Shown: piece by piece, positions 1 to 8,105 of the stretch
Numbering within the stretch: the first letter of the stretch is position 1
Layout: each line of letters starts with the position of its first letter
NCBI GenBank assembly: GCA_025451275.1
Contig: JANWKR010000113.1
Location: 1 to 35,884, forward strand
Origin: Steroidobacteraceae bacterium
GTDB lineage: Bacteria; Pseudomonadota; Gammaproteobacteria; Steroidobacterales; Steroidobacteraceae
DNA: 35,884 nucleotides
Direction of reading: 5' to 3'
Made by a program: the position numbers and the translations under genes
The notes under the pieces: model-generated
Database searches by the model: none
What the model was told of the DNA's origin: nothing
The model's input: only the letters and a program-made list of their open reading frames with translations

Positions 1-682
1 ACATGGCGAGCGCGCTGCGGACCGCATCGAGGCCTTCCTCGATGCGCTTGGCGATGCGGATCTCGCCCTCGCGCGTCAGCAGCTCCACCGTGCCCATCTC
101 GCGCATGTACATGCGCACCGGGTCGGTCGTGCGGCCGAGCTCGGCATCCAGCGCCGCCAGTGCCGCGGCCGCTTCCTCGATCGCCTCCTCGTCGGCGGGG
201 GCCGAGGGCTCGCTCGCCAGCAGCGACTCGGTATCCGGTGCCTTCTCGTACACCGGGATGCCCATGTCGTTGATGGTGTTGACGATGTCTTCGATCTGCT
301 CGGGATCGACGATCTCGGAGGGCAGGTGATCGTTCACCTGCGCGTAAGTCAGGTAGCCCTGCTCCTTGCCGCGCGCGATCAGCAGTTTCAGCTGTGACTG
401 GCGGTCTTCCGGCATCACCGGCACACGCCGCTCGATGCCGAGCGGGCGCTTGTCGCTCCCGGCCTTGCCGGGCGCGGGGCGGCTGTCCGCGGCGCGGGCG
501 CGCGCCGGCGCCGGATGCGTGGCGGCGGCCTTCTTGCCGGCCGCGGCCATGCGGCTGCGCTCCTTCTCGCGCAGACTGGTCACCGCCGCGGCGGCCTTCT
601 CGGCGGCCGATTTCACCGGCTTGCGGACTTCTGCTGCGGGACGTTTCTTGTGTGCGGGTTGGGGCTTGTGCTTGCGTGTCAT
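1..682 (-). CDS. rpoD: RNA polymerase primary sigma factor RpoD (sigma70), N-terminal part
   Basis: Housekeeping sigma factor that directs RNA polymerase to promoters. The gene is cut by the left window edge, and about 227 codons are visible. Region 1.1 is recognisable (QSQLKLLIARGKEQGYLTYA, then VNDHLPSEIVDPEQIEDIV). Region 1.2 follows, with DPVRMYMREMGTVELLTREG and then EIRIAKRIEEG, nearly identical to the E. coli protein. Before region 1.1 is an Ala/Lys/Arg/Pro-rich extension of about 90 residues that E. coli lacks. The start is uncertain. The ATG at 682 has no Shine-Dalgarno sequence. An in-frame ATG at 550 has AAGGAG 9 nt upstream. An ATG at 415 would give an E. coli-like N-terminus but has no clear SD. 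It lies downstream of dnaG on the same strand, as in the classical rpsU-dnaG-rpoD operon, with a 120-bp gap that may hold its own promoter. Confidence 0.96.
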   Translation of the reverse strand, partial: MTRKHKPQPAHKKRPAAEVRKPVKSAAEKAAAAVTSLREKERSRMAAAGKKAAATHPAPARARAADSRPAPGKAGSDKRPLGIERRVPVMPEDRQSQLKLLIARGKEQGYLTYAQVNDHLPSEIVDPEQIEDIVNTINDMGIPVYEKAPDTESLLASEPSAPADEEAIEEAAAALAALDAELGRTTDPVRMYMREMGTVELLTREGEIRIAKRIEEGLDAVRSALAM

Positions 683-766
683 GTGCTAGGAAGGCAGGGC
701 GGCTTGGATACCCCTATCTGCTGCCAAAGGGACGGCGGCTCAAGGGGGCCGAAGGCAAAGCCCGCA

Positions 767-795
767 AGTTTATTTGACCAATCCGGAATCACCAA
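767..795 (-). promoter_or_regulatory. Candidate sigma70 promoter for rpoD
   Basis: Reading the minus strand there is TTGGTG, a 17-nt spacer, then TAAACT, placed in the 120-bp gap after the dnaG stop. The hexamers match consensus only partly (3/6 and 4/6). A GC-rich stem (GGGC/GCCC) lies just downstream in the leader. An internal promoter before rpoD is known in E. coli, which makes the position plausible, but the sequence evidence is weak. Confidence 0.3.
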
Positions 796-802
796 GTCGA
801 AC

Positions 803-2602
803 TTAGCCGCCGCCGGCCTCGCGGCGGCTCAGTCTCGATATAAGTCTTTGAAATTCCTCACGTTCGCTAGAAGACAGGTCACCGGCGCGCTCCTTGGCCT
901 CGAGGGCCTCGAGGCGCCGCCGGGCGGCCTGGTCCGCGAGCCTCACCAGGGCGGCGCGCAGCTCACCGGCGGCCGCGGGGGCATCGCTTATGACTTCCTC
1001 GCGGTCGAGTAGTTTCTTCAGCGACTCGACCTCCTCACGACCCTCCCAGCGGACGATGACCTGGGCGGGGATCTGAGCCGGGGTGGCCTTCAGGTTGTCG
1101 AGCAGCTCGCGCAGCAGCGCCACCCCCGGCTCCTCACTGGCATCGAGGCCTGCGCGCTCGGCGGGGCTCACCTCGGCGGCGATGGCCGGATAGTGCAGCA
1201 GGCGCACGATCGCCTGGCGCACCAGGCTGCCGCGGCCGGCGCCGATCGCCACGCGTGCCGGCGGCGGCGGGGCGGGCGCCGGGCCGGCGGCGGGCGCGGC
1301 GCGGCCGTGCCACAGCTCCTCGAGGCGCGCCGGTGGCAGTCCCACCACCTCGGCCAGGCGCTCGAGCAGCAGCTCGCGGTACACGCCCGCGGGCACCTTG
1401 GTGAACAGCGGCCGGGCGTTTTCCGCAAAGCGCGCGCGCCCGTCGGCTGACTTGAGCTCGCTCTGCTCGGAGAGCTCGCTCACCAGGTACTCCGACAGCG
1501 GCACCGCATCGGCGAGGCGCGCCTCGAACGCCTCGCGGCCTTCCTCCGCCACCAGCGTGTCCGGATCGTGGCCCTGCGGCAGGAACAGGAAGCGCAGCTC
1601 GCGGCCCTCGCGCGCCTCAGGCAGTGCCTGCTGCAGCGCGCGCCAGGCTGCGGCGCGCCCGGCGCGGTCGCCGTCGAAGGCGAACACCACCGCGGGCACG
1701 ACGCGGAAGATGCGCCGCAGGTGCTCGGCCGTGGTGGCGGTGCCGAGGGTCGCCACCGCGTAGTCGATGCCCGACTGATGCAGCCGCACCGCGTCCATGT
1801 AGCCTTCGACGATCACCAGGCGCGTCAGGTTGGTGCGCGCGCGGCGCGTCTCGTACAGGGCGTACAGCTCGCGGCCCTTGTGGAACAGCACGGTCTCGGG
1901 CGAGTTCAGGTACTTCGGCTCGCCGGCATCGATGACGCGACCGCCGAAGGCGATGACGCGCCCGCGCGCATCGCGGATGGGAAACATGAGCCGGTCGCGG
2001 AAGCGGTCGTAGTAGCGCTCGCCGCCGGAGACCTGGCCGCGCTCGCGCTCGATGACCAGGCCGGCCTCGGCCAGGCGCTTGCGCTCGGCCTCGCCGCCGC
2101 CGAAGCGCTTCAGCACCTCGTTCCATGAGTTCGGCGCGTAGCCGATGCCGAAGCGCTCGACGGTGGCGGCGGTGAGCCCGCGCCTGGCGGCGTAGTCGCG
2201 CGCGCGCGGCTCGCGCGCCAGCGCCTCGGCATAGAACTTCGCCACGCGCGCCATGAGCTCGTAGAGGGGCTCGTCGGCGCGGCGCGGGCCTGCGTCCGCA
2301 CCGCCCTCGTGCGGCACCTCGAGCCCCAGGCGCGTGGCGAGCTCCTCCACCGCTTCGGGGAAGGCCATGTGATCGTGATCCATGAGGAAGCCGAGCACGG
2401 TGCCATGCTTGCCGCAGCCGAAGCAGTGGTAGAACTGCTTGTCGGGGCTCACCCAGAACGACGGCGTCTTCTCGTTGTGGAACGGGCAGCAGGCCTTGAA
2501 CTCGCGGCCCGACTTCTTCAGCTGCACGCGCGCGCCGATGACCTCCACGATGTCGGCGCGGGCGATGAGCTCGTCGATGAAGTGCTGGGGGATGCGTCCC
2601 AC
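803..2602 (-). CDS. dnaG: DNA primase DnaG
   Basis: Synthesises RNA primers at the replication fork together with DnaB helicase. The product is 599 residues, a usual length. The N-terminal CHC2 zinc finger is intact: C39, H42, C60 and C63 with the CPFHNEKTPSF motif. The RNA-polymerase-like core has RYYDRFRDRLMFPIRD near 197-211. The Toprim metal site is visible as VEGYMD (E266) and AFDGD (D310/D312). The C-terminal part (about 430-599) is the less conserved helicase-binding region, after an Ala/Pro linker near 435-450. The start codon is GTG at 2602 with only a weak SD. The yqeY stop lies 23 nt upstream on the same strand, so the two genes are very likely cotranscribed. Confidence 0.97.
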   Translation of the reverse strand: MGRIPQHFIDELIARADIVEVIGARVQLKKSGREFKACCPFHNEKTPSFWVSPDKQFYHCFGCGKHGTVLGFLMDHDHMAFPEAVEELATRLGLEVPHEGGADAGPRRADEPLYELMARVAKFYAEALAREPRARDYAARRGLTAATVERFGIGYAPNSWNEVLKRFGGGEAERKRLAEAGLVIERERGQVSGGERYYDRFRDRLMFPIRDARGRVIAFGGRVIDAGEPKYLNSPETVLFHKGRELYALYETRRARTNLTRLVIVEGYMDAVRLHQSGIDYAVATLGTATTAEHLRRIFRVVPAVVFAFDGDRAGRAAAWRALQQALPEAREGRELRFLFLPQGHDPDTLVAEEGREAFEARLADAVPLSEYLVSELSEQSELKSADGRARFAENARPLFTKVPAGVYRELLLERLAEVVGLPPARLEELWHGRAAPAAGPAPAPPPPARVAIGAGRGSLVRQAIVRLLHYPAIAAEVSPAERAGLDASEEPGVALLRELLDNLKATPAQIPAQVIVRWEGREEVESLKKLLDREEVISDAPAAAGELRAALVRLADQAARRRLEALEAKERAGDLSSSEREEFQRLISRLSRREAGGG

Positions 2603-2625
2603 GTGCCGCGCCCCGGGAAGCGGAG

Positions 2626-3069
2626 TCAGCCGAGTTTCTGCTTGATCCGTGCGCTGACCGCGCCCATGTCGGCGCGTCCCTGGGCCTTCGGCTTCACGGC
2701 CGCCATCACCTTGCCCATGTCCTTCATGGTGGTGGCGCCGGTGGCGGCGATCGCCTCGGCGATCAGCGCGTCGACCTCCGCGTCGCTCATCTGCGCCGGC
2801 AGGTAGGTCTGCAGCACGGCGATCTCGGCGGTTTCCTTGGCGACCAGGTCGGCGCGCCCGCCGCTTTCGAACTGGGTGATGGCCTCGCGGCGCTGCTTGA
2901 TCATCTTCTCGAGCACCGCGAGCACCTGGCTGTCATCGAGGGTGATGCGCTCGTCGACCTCGCGCTGCTTGATGGCGGCGAGGGCGAGACGGATCGTCGC
3001 GAGCCGCTCCTTGGCGCCGGCCCGCATCGCAGTCTTCATCTCTTCGGTGATTCGGTCCCGGAGCGCCAT
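2626..3069 (-). CDS. yqeY: GatB/YqeY domain-containing protein
   Basis: A 147-residue stand-alone GatB/YqeY-domain protein. Recognisable features are the N-terminal MALRDRITEEMKTAMRA, the KQREVDERITL segment, and the C-terminal GATTMKDMGKVMAAVKPKAQ segment with the DMGKVM and GRADM signatures of the family. This domain also forms the tRNA-binding tail of the GatB amidotransferase subunit, but the function of free YqeY proteins is not firmly established. It sits between rpsU and dnaG, a frequent arrangement in proteobacteria that differs from E. coli, where rpsU is next to dnaG. It starts 19 nt after the rpsU stop. Confidence 0.93.
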   Translation of the reverse strand: MALRDRITEEMKTAMRAGAKERLATIRLALAAIKQREVDERITLDDSQVLAVLEKMIKQRREAITQFESGGRADLVAKETAEIAVLQTYLPAQMSDAEVDALIAEAIAATGATTMKDMGKVMAAVKPKAQGRADMGAVSARIKQKLG

Positions 3070-3088
3070 GACGCGCCGCGCTCGACGC

Positions 3089-3298
3089 TCAGCGGGAGGT
3101 GCGCAGGCCGTCGCGGGAGACGCGCTTCATGTGCCGCTTGATGGCCGCGGCCTTCTTGCGCTTGCGCTCCTGCGTGGGCTTCTCGTAGAACTCGCGGCGC
3201 CGCAGCTCGGTGAGGATGCCGGCCTTCTCGCAGGCGCGCTTGAAGCGCCGCAGGGCGGCATCGAAGTACTCGTTCTCACGCACGCGGACGCTCGGCAT
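3089..3298 (-). CDS. rpsU: 30S ribosomal protein bS21
   Basis: Small basic ribosomal protein of 69 residues (E. coli has 71) that sits on the 30S platform near the anti-SD end of 16S rRNA. The conserved sequence [20 protein letters not shown] near the N-terminus and the basic tail with [13 protein letters not shown] are unmistakable. The ATG at 3298 is preceded by GAGG with short spacing. It is the first gene of the rpsU-yqeY-dnaG-rpoD unit, behind a recognisable promoter at 3385-3413. Confidence 0.97.
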   Translation of the reverse strand: MPSVRVRENEYFDAALRRFKRACEKAGILTELRRREFYEKPTQERKRKKAAAIKRHMKRVSRDGLRTSR

Positions 3299-3384
3299 CG
3301 AAACCTCAAATCATTGGCGTAGAAGGAAATCTTGCCTGCCCGGATTGGTGCGGCGGCAAGCGTCGGCCGAATCGGGGGCGGGGG

Positions 3385-3413
3385 ATTCTAAAGGAGCGCC
3401 GGGGATAAGGCAA
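3385..3413 (-). promoter_or_regulatory. Candidate sigma70 promoter of the rpsU-yqeY-dnaG-rpoD unit
   Basis: On the minus strand TTGCCT and TAGAAT are separated by exactly 17 nt. TAGAAT matches the -10 consensus at 5/6 and TTGCCT matches -35 at 4/6. Transcription would start near 3378, giving a leader of about 80 nt before rpsU. The -35 overlaps one arm of a small hairpin at 3402-3425 (GGGAT/ATCCC outside, AGGC/GCCT inside, AAAA loop). The 3299-3503 gap otherwise shows no gene. Confidence 0.55.
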
Positions 3414-3503
3414 AAGCCTCAATCCCGCGCAATCGGCCAGTTTCAGCACCCCGGCCCGCGGCCCGGTGCCGGCCACCAGGTGGCCGTGACGCGTCCGCGC
3501 CGT

Positions 3504-4409
3504 CTATTTCATCTCGAAGCGGATGCGGAATGGGAAGCACGAGCTGACGGGCCGGCCGTCCTCGGTCGCGGGGCGGTAGTGGCCGGAACCGGCCTTCGCA
3601 AGGGCCAGCGCTCCGCCATCGAGCCGGGCACTCCCCGAGGACTGGGCGATGGTGGGGTCCGACGTGAGCCGGCCGTTGCCGGCGACGCAGACCTGCACCG
3701 ACACGCTGCCCTGTTCGCCCAGCCGCAGGGCGGCGTCGGGGTAGTAGTCGGCCGTTCTCGGGAAACCGCTGCCCGGCCCGCCGGACAGCCGCTGCACGCT
3801 GATGGCCGGGCCCGGCAGCGGAGCCGGGTTCTGCGGCTCGGGGACGGTGATCGTATCCGGACCGGTTGGTGCATCCCGCGGATAGGCCGTCTCCGGGATG
3901 TCGATTTTGGGTGGGCCGAATTTCGGCCCGGCCAGCGGCGGCGGCGGCGTATGCGGGTGCGCCTCATCGATGAAGCCGGCCTTGATGTCGGGCGGGGTCG
4001 ACTCAGCATGCTGGTGCACGATGCCGACCGTCAGCAGATAGATGAGTACCACGTGCAGCGCCAGGATGGCGACCGCGGCTGCGCTGCGGCGCGAGAAGAA
4101 CGTGGAGTCCGGCGGCGCATAGGCGGCCACGGCCTTCGGGCCGCGCGCGGTGGCGGCGGCCGCCACGCGCGTGCCGTGCTCGCGGGCGATCACGCTAGCG
4201 GCCCAGCAGCAGCCGATGGCGAGCCGCAGGCGCGCGAGGGCGGTGCGCCGCGCCGCCAGGTCCGCGAGCCATTCCTCTTCCAGGCGCTCCGCCAGCTCGG
4301 GCGGGGCACGGTGTGCCGCGCTTCGCAGCAGGTGCTGCGCCAGGCGCTCGGTGCGTTTGCGGGGAAAGCCGGTCGCCGGCAGTGCGGCGCGGGGGTCGTG
4401 CCTGTTCAT
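3504..4409 (-). CDS. TonB C-terminal-domain membrane protein coupled to a PadR regulator
   Basis: A 301-residue protein. Residues 1-107 are a cytoplasmic Arg/Ala-rich region with a helical block (ELAERLEEEWLADLAA, then LRLAIGCCWA). One transmembrane segment follows at about 108-131, then a periplasmic Pro-rich stretch (138-206; PHTPPPPLAG). The C-terminal domain (about 219-300; YYPDAALRLGEQGSVSVQV, ending FRIRF) resembles TonB C-terminal domains that contact outer-membrane receptors. ExbB/ExbD-type partners are not nearby. The ATG at 4409 overlaps the TGA of the upstream PadR-type gene by 4 nt (ATGA), implying translational coupling. The role is unknown; an envelope sensor or transporter accessory controlled by the adjacent regulator is possible. 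A longer reading to 4529 is in-frame but runs into the regulator gene, so I rejected it. Confidence 0.8.
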   Translation of the reverse strand: MNRHDPRAALPATGFPRKRTERLAQHLLRSAAHRAPPELAERLEEEWLADLAARRTALARLRLAIGCCWAASVIAREHGTRVAAAATARGPKAVAAYAPPDSTFFSRRSAAAVAILALHVVLIYLLTVGIVHQHAESTPPDIKAGFIDEAHPHTPPPPLAGPKFGPPKIDIPETAYPRDAPTGPDTITVPEPQNPAPLPGPAISVQRLSGGPGSGFPRTADYYPDAALRLGEQGSVSVQVCVAGNGRLTSDPTIAQSSGSARLDGGALALAKAGSGHYRPATEDGRPVSSCFPFRIRFEMK

Positions 4410-4711
4410 GCTGGGACACCTCGACCGAGGCTGGCGAACACTTCGCTGGCGCGTGCCAGTCCGCCGGAAGTCAGGCGATAGAGCCGGCGGCGCGGGCGGC
4501 CGGCGCTGGAGGGATCGATGGATTCCCACCGGCTGACGAACCAGCCGGCCGACTCGAGCCGCAGCAGGATGGGGTAGAGCGTGCCGGAGGCGAGTGCGCT
4601 GCGCTTCTGCACGTCGGCCCCGGAGAGCTGCTCGGTGGGATTCTCGAGGAAGGCCTCCAGCACCCGCAGGGTCTGCAGGGAGATCCGCACGTCGCGATCC
4701 GGCCTACCCAT
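4406..4711 (-). CDS. PadR-family winged-helix transcriptional regulator
   Basis: A 101-residue wHTH protein. The recognition helix and wing are visible: TLRVLEAFLENP, SGADVQKRSALASGTLYPIL, LRLESAGWFVSRWE, then GRPRRRLYRLTSGG. The 'SGTLYPILLRLE' and 'RPRRxxYxLT' signatures are typical of PadR repressors. The protein is short, lacking the long C-terminal dimerisation helix of classical PadR, as in PadR-s1 types. The stop overlaps the start of the TonB-C protein. The ATG is at 4711, and reading further upstream enters unrelated sequence. A small inverted repeat (CTAC/GTAG, 4721-4733) just before the start could be an operator, but this is speculative. Confidence 0.88.
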   Translation of the reverse strand: MGRPDRDVRISLQTLRVLEAFLENPTEQLSGADVQKRSALASGTLYPILLRLESAGWFVSRWESIDPSSAGRPRRRLYRLTSGGLARASEVFASLGRGVPA

Positions 4712-4770
4712 GGTTGTAACTCTACATAGGGTAGGCGGAAGACGCAACCCTGGCACTTGCAGCGCTGCGC

Positions 4771-6627
4771 TTACGGCGTCAGGCCGATTTTGACGGCGCG
4801 CTGAGCGACCGCTGGCTCCTGGGCGAGAGCTGCGTCGATGTCCGCCTGGCCGGCTCCCGGCGGGCCCTTTCTCTGCTTGGCGAGGCCGCGGCAGTAGAGG
4901 ACCCACGGAGTGTTCGGGCGCGCCTTGAGCGATGCGTCGTAGTCGGCAATAGCCTGGTCGTATTTGCCTGCGCGCAGGTAGACCAGACCGCGACTGTCGA
5001 GAATTGCGGCGTTCTTGGGCCGCAGTCTCAGCGCCTTGTCGCAGTCCTCGAGGGCACGCTCCAGCTCCTGACCCAATTGCGCGCGTGCCCAGCAACGGCT
5101 ATTGAGCACCCGCGGCATGGCGATGTCCTCGCGTTCGTGTGCCGCAATCCAGGCGCTGTACTCCGCTATCGCGGCGGGCAGATCGCCGGCGTATTGATAC
5201 AGGTTGCCGAGCTGCACACGGGTTTCGGATACGCCCGCCCCGGCATGGTCGACGGCTTTCAGGTCGGCCACGATGGCCTCTGCGGGCTCGTGGCGTGAGG
5301 CACGCAGCTCGGCGCGTGCCATGAGCACCTGCACGTCGTCGGGCTTGAGCCTGATTGCCTCGCCAAAGTCGGCGAGCGCCAGGTCGGGCTGGCTGTTGCC
5401 CAGATGGGCCTCGCCGCGCTCGTAGTAGTAATCCGGCTCCTGCGGGGACATGGCGATGGCGCGCGTGAAGTCTTCAAGCGCGTGCGCGTAGTCGTGGCGC
5501 CCGGCCGAGGCCGCGCCACGGCGCGCCAGACTTGCCGCGTCGAGATTGTCGGGCGGAGCTGCGCCGCCAGCGGGCGGCGTTGCCGCCGGTGCGTCGGCTG
5601 TCTGCGTTTCCGCCGCGGGCTCCGCCAGCGCTGGCGGCGCTCCGGGCGCGCTTGCCGGCATGGTCGTCAGGTTAAAGACCGGGCCGCCGTTGTAGGTGAA
5701 GTAGAGCTTGTGCTGACTGTTGGAGACGTAGATGTGGTGTGAGAGGAAAAAGTCCGCGCCGAGGAGCATGTCCTCGCCGAGAAGCTCGCCACTGCCAATG
5801 CGCAGGTGTGTGTTGCGCACCTCTTCCTGGCCAATCTTGAAGCTCGCAAACGGCGCGATCCAAGTGCTATGGAAGTTCGGTCCGATGCCGTGCTGGTATC
5901 CGCCATCCGTGACCCCCGGGCTCTGCGGCGTCACACCCGCCCGCTTGGCGGCCGCGAGCGTCAGGAAGGAGGCGGCCGCGCCAGTATCGAACATCACCCC
6001 GATTTTCACGCCGTTGACGTAGGCGCTGCCCCGCGTGTGCGGTTTAATCGGCGTGCCGAACTCGATGTCGATCAGCGACACCGGCGTATCGGTGCCTCTG
6101 ACCCAGTAGGCGAGCATCGCGTTCTTGCAGTCGACCGGCTTCACCATGCGAATGATGCCGTTGGCGAGGTCGTACTCGACGTCGCTGATACGGAAAACGT
6201 TCTGGCCCAGAATGCCCGCTTCGCGGTTGCCCAGGTCGTTGGGCAGCACCAGGAACTGCACGTGCTTGACCGGCCGGCCGAAGATCGTGAAGGTTTCCAC
6301 GTCGGTGAGATACGGCCGGGAGGCGCCACCGACGCCCACGACCTGGTAGCCGAAGGGCGCCGGCACCAGTTTAAGTTTGAATTCGCTGGCCGCGGCGCTG
6401 GTAAGCGAGCTATAGAACGCGCCGCTATCGGCGAGGAACAGTGCGTCCGTGCCGTTGATTGCGGCGTGCATCAGCGGGCGGGTGCCGACCATAGTGATCG
6501 GCAGGTCCGCCCAGCGCTCGACCACGCAATGGCCGGGAGCCGGCGCCGCGATCACCTTGGAGGTTGCCACGAGCGCGACCGGCAGCAGACTCGCGCGCCA
6601 CCGACAGGCGGGGCGACTGCTTCTCAT
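4771..6627 (-). CDS. Secreted tandem retropepsin-like aspartic protease with TPR repeats
   Basis: A 618-residue protein with an N-terminal signal-like segment (SLLPVALVATSKVIAAPA, cleavage near 28-30). Two clan AA (retropepsin-like) domains follow. Domain 1 has the catalytic-type triad D67-S-G69 and the second signature GILGQNVF (138-145). Domain 2 has D214-T-G216 and MLLGADFF (287-294). An Ala/Pro-rich linker (about 325-365) leads to about six TPR units (370-610; for example PEDPDYYYERGEAHLGNSQP-like and LDSRGLVYLRAGKYDQAIADY-like units). Two domains in one chain could form an intramolecular pepsin-like active site. The substrate is unknown. The gene is divergent from tsaD and 59 nt upstream of the PadR-type gene on the same strand, so readthrough into that pair is possible. 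Confidence 0.85.
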   Translation of the reverse strand: MRSSRPACRWRASLLPVALVATSKVIAAPAPGHCVVERWADLPITMVGTRPLMHAAINGTDALFLADSGAFYSSLTSAAASEFKLKLVPAPFGYQVVGVGGASRPYLTDVETFTIFGRPVKHVQFLVLPNDLGNREAGILGQNVFRISDVEYDLANGIIRMVKPVDCKNAMLAYWVRGTDTPVSLIDIEFGTPIKPHTRGSAYVNGVKIGVMFDTGAAASFLTLAAAKRAGVTPQSPGVTDGGYQHGIGPNFHSTWIAPFASFKIGQEEVRNTHLRIGSGELLGEDMLLGADFFLSHHIYVSNSQHKLYFTYNGGPVFNLTTMPASAPGAPPALAEPAAETQTADAPAATPPAGGAAPPDNLDAASLARRGAASAGRHDYAHALEDFTRAIAMSPQEPDYYYERGEAHLGNSQPDLALADFGEAIRLKPDDVQVLMARAELRASRHEPAEAIVADLKAVDHAGAGVSETRVQLGNLYQYAGDLPAAIAEYSAWIAAHEREDIAMPRVLNSRCWARAQLGQELERALEDCDKALRLRPKNAAILDSRGLVYLRAGKYDQAIADYDASLKARPNTPWVLYCRGLAKQRKGPPGAGQADIDAALAQEPAVAQRAVKIGLTP

Positions 6628-6661
6628 CCGGGTCCTGCGCGCGAGGACATCTTGAACTGGG

Positions 6662-6670
6662 ACTATAGCA
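6662..6670 (-). promoter_or_regulatory. Extended -10 promoter for the retropepsin-TPR gene
   Basis: The minus strand reads TGCTATAGT: a TGn extension followed by TATAGT (5/6 match to TATAAT), 35 nt before the ATG at 6627. No good -35 is visible, as is usual for extended -10 promoters. The region between the two divergent starts (6628-6692) is only 65 bp, so any tsaD promoter must overlap this one. Confidence 0.45.
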
Positions 6671-6692
6671 CTGGGATCCTGCGATCTACGTT

Positions 6693-7712
6693 ATGCGCGT
6701 GCTGGCCATCGAATCCTCCTGCGACGAGAGCGCCGTCGCCGTCCTCGACGGCGAGCGCGGCCTGCTCGCGCACGAGCTCTACAGCCAGGTGGAGCTGCAC
6801 CGCGCCTACGGCGGAGTCGTGCCCGAGCTCGCCTCGCGCGACCACGTGCGGCGCCTGCTGCCTTTGGTGCGCCTGGCACTCGAGCACGCCGGCAGCACGC
6901 CGGGCGACATCGACGGGGTGGCCTATACGGCCGGCCCCGGCCTCATCGGCGCGCTCCTCACCGGGGCATCTTTGGCCGCGAGCCTCGCGTACGCGTGGGG
7001 TGTGCCGGCCATCGGCGTGCACCACCTGGAGGGGCACCTGCTGGCCCCGCTCCTCGAGGACGAGCCGCCGCCCTTTCCGCACGTGGCGCTCCTGGTCTCG
7101 GGTGGCCACACGCTGCTCATCGAGGTGGGCGGGGTGGGCCGCTACCGCGTGCTCGGCGCCAGCCGCGACGATGCCGCCGGCGAGGCCTTCGACAAGAGCG
7201 CGAAGCTCCTCGGGCTGCCGTACCCGGGCGGCCCGCAGCTCGCGCAGCTGGCCGCGGGCGGGCGCCCCGGTGGCGTCGCGTTCCCGCGCCCGATGCTCGA
7301 CCGGCCCGGACTCGAGTTCAGCTTCTCGGGGCTGAAGACCGCGGTGCTGCACGCGGTGCGCGCGCGCCCCCTGGACGAGCAGGCGCGGGCGGATCTGGCA
7401 CGCGGCGTGGAGGAGGCCATCGTCGACACGCTCATCGCCAAGGCGCTGCGCGCGCTCGAGTACACCGGCCTCACGGTGCTGGTGGTGTCGGGCGGGGTCA
7501 GCGCCAACACGCGCCTGCGCGAGCAGCTGAGCGCCGCCGCAGGCAGGCAGGGCGCGCGCGTGTACTATCCGCGCATCGAGTTCTCCACCGACAACGCGGC
7601 GATGATCGCGGTGGCGGGCCTGCAGCGCCTGGCGGCCGGCCAGCGCGAGGGGCTCGCCATCCAGGCGCGCGCCCAGTGGCCGCTCGAGTCACTTGCTCCC
7701 GCAGGCATATGA
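6693..7712 (+). CDS. tsaD: tRNA N6-threonylcarbamoyladenosine synthase catalytic subunit TsaD
   Basis: With TsaB/TsaE, transfers the threonylcarbamoyl group from TC-AMP to A37 of ANN-decoding tRNAs. The product is 339 residues (E. coli 337). It has the N-terminal [10 protein letters not shown], the metal-binding HHLEGH motif with H111 and H115 at the same positions as in E. coli, LLVSGGHT, and the C-terminal STDNAAMIA with the metal-binding Asp. The ASKHA fold is complete and all key residues are present. There is no clear SD before the ATG. The stop overlaps the folB start by 4 nt (ATGA). In many proteobacteria plsY lies next to tsaD; it is absent here. Confidence 0.97.
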   Translation: MRVLAIESSCDESAVAVLDGERGLLAHELYSQVELHRAYGGVVPELASRDHVRRLLPLVRLALEHAGSTPGDIDGVAYTAGPGLIGALLTGASLAASLAYAWGVPAIGVHHLEGHLLAPLLEDEPPPFPHVALLVSGGHTLLIEVGGVGRYRVLGASRDDAAGEAFDKSAKLLGLPYPGGPQLAQLAAGGRPGGVAFPRPMLDRPGLEFSFSGLKTAVLHAVRARPLDEQARADLARGVEEAIVDTLIAKALRALEYTGLTVLVVSGGVSANTRLREQLSAAAGRQGARVYYPRIEFSTDNAAMIAVAGLQRLAAGQREGLAIQARAQWPLESLAPAGI

Positions 7713-8104
7713 TCGACCCACACAGCGACCGCATCTTCCTCCACGGCCTCACCGCCGAGTGCATCATCGGCTTCATCGACTGGGAGCGGCGCGTCAAGCA
7801 GACCGTGGTGCTCGACATCGAGCTGCCGGTCGACTGCCGCCACGCCGCACGCACCGACGCGGTGGCCGACACGCTCGATTACAAGAAGGTCGCCAAGCGC
7901 GCGCTGGCGTTCGTTGAGGCCTCCGAGTTCAAGCTGGTCGAGACGCTCGCGCACCGCCTGGCGCTGGTGATCCTCGGCGATTTCGGCGTGGAGTGGGTGC
8001 GCATCACGGTCAACAAGCCGGGCGCCATCCGCAGCTCGCGCGACGTCGGCGTGGTCATCGAGCGCACGCGCGCCGAGCTCGCCGGCGCGGCGCCCGGGAG
8101 CTGA
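7709..8104 (+). CDS. folB: Dihydroneopterin aldolase FolB
   Basis: Folate biosynthesis enzyme that cleaves 7,8-dihydroneopterin to 6-hydroxymethyl-dihydropterin and glycolaldehyde. The product is 131 residues. It has the [14 protein letters not shown] start, [16 protein letters not shown], the helix with [10 protein letters not shown], and the C-terminal [19 protein letters not shown] carrying the conserved Lys. The ATG at 7709 overlaps the tsaD stop, so translation is probably coupled. It is followed after one nucleotide by folK, the next enzyme of the pathway. Confidence 0.95.
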   Translation: MIDPHSDRIFLHGLTAECIIGFIDWERRVKQTVVLDIELPVDCRHAARTDAVADTLDYKKVAKRALAFVEASEFKLVETLAHRLALVILGDFGVEWVRITVNKPGAIRSSRDVGVVIERTRAELAGAAPGS

Positions 8105-8105
8105 C

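Noticed and set aside
683..802. Sigma32 promoter before rpoD (CTTGAG near 742-747 on the minus strand)
   Set aside because: No CCCCAT-like -10 at the right distance; the sigma70-like pair at 767-795 is a better, though weak, candidate.
3402..3425. Hairpin upstream of rpsU as a terminator of the TonB-C protein gene
   Set aside because: No T-run follows on either strand; it overlaps the rpsU promoter and may be coincidental.
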